Assembly: GCA_023390055.1 (NCBI GenBank)
Contig: JAEWDP010000163.1
Location: forward strand, 1 to 5,653
DNA: 5,653 nt
DNA from: Pseudomonadota bacterium
GTDB taxonomy: Bacteria; Pseudomonadota; Alphaproteobacteria; Rhizobiales; Rhizobiaceae
Direction: 5' to 3'
Positions 5,644-5,653 of the stretch are shown here, piece by piece. Position numbers and translations under genes: made by a program. How positions within the stretch are numbered: the first letter of the stretch is position 1; each line of letters starts with the position of its first letter. Below the pieces are notes generated by a model, which was not told the DNA's origin, made no database searches, and worked only from the letters and a program-made list of their open reading frames with translations.

Positions 5644-5653
5644 ACGGACGCCC

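Noticed and set aside
5451..5645. A 64-codon - strand frame over the tRNA
   Set aside because: It is a translation of the tRNA-Ser gene and its flank, a common artefact.
1..5653. CRISPR array, rRNA or replication origin
   Set aside because: No regularly spaced direct repeats, rRNA-like sequence or iteron/DnaA-box cluster was seen on either strand.

Overview
The window looks like accessory chromosomal DNA from an alphaproteobacterium, possibly Hyphomicrobiales. The basis is the moderately high GC of most of the sequence, the form of the tRNA-Ser(GCU) gene, the core methionine synthase (MesD-type) at the left edge, the IS5-type transposase remnant, and a small secreted protein of a kind I associate with that group. 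The taxonomic call is inference.

Layout, left to right. (1) Positions 1-495, + strand: the C-terminal part of a MetE-like core methionine synthase with all four zinc ligands visible; its start lies outside the window. (2) About 496-800: a decayed C-terminal fragment of an IS5-family transposase on the - strand, with at least one clear frameshift, squeezed between two stop codons. (3) Three - strand genes, each encoding a protein with a Sec-type signal peptide. 811-2799 is a 662-residue multi-domain carbohydrate-binding protein (fibro-slime/PA14-like domain, two bulb-lectin-like units, AbfB-like C-terminus). 3019-4521 is a 500-residue Cys-rich protein with three C-x-G-x-[YH]-C motifs followed by a Gly/Ser/Thr/Ala/Val-rich alternating segment that resembles the membrane hairpin of aerolysin-type toxins. 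4698-5024 is a 108-residue small secreted protein. (4) 5041-5552: no convincing gene. (5) 5553-5643, - strand: tRNA-Ser(GCU) with encoded CCA; its 3' end points towards the secreted-protein genes.

The three secreted-protein genes are probably not one tight operon. Their spacers are 176 and 219 bp, each gene has its own strong Shine-Dalgarno sequence, and a weak intrinsic terminator sits between the first two in transcription order. All three products should be exported and none shows a catalytic domain. Their shared location suggests surface adhesion, glycan recognition or a secreted effector/toxin, but this is inference. The AT-rich 5' part of the 500-residue gene, the transposase scar and the neighbouring tRNA gene fit a laterally acquired insert, although no integrase or duplicated attachment site is visible.
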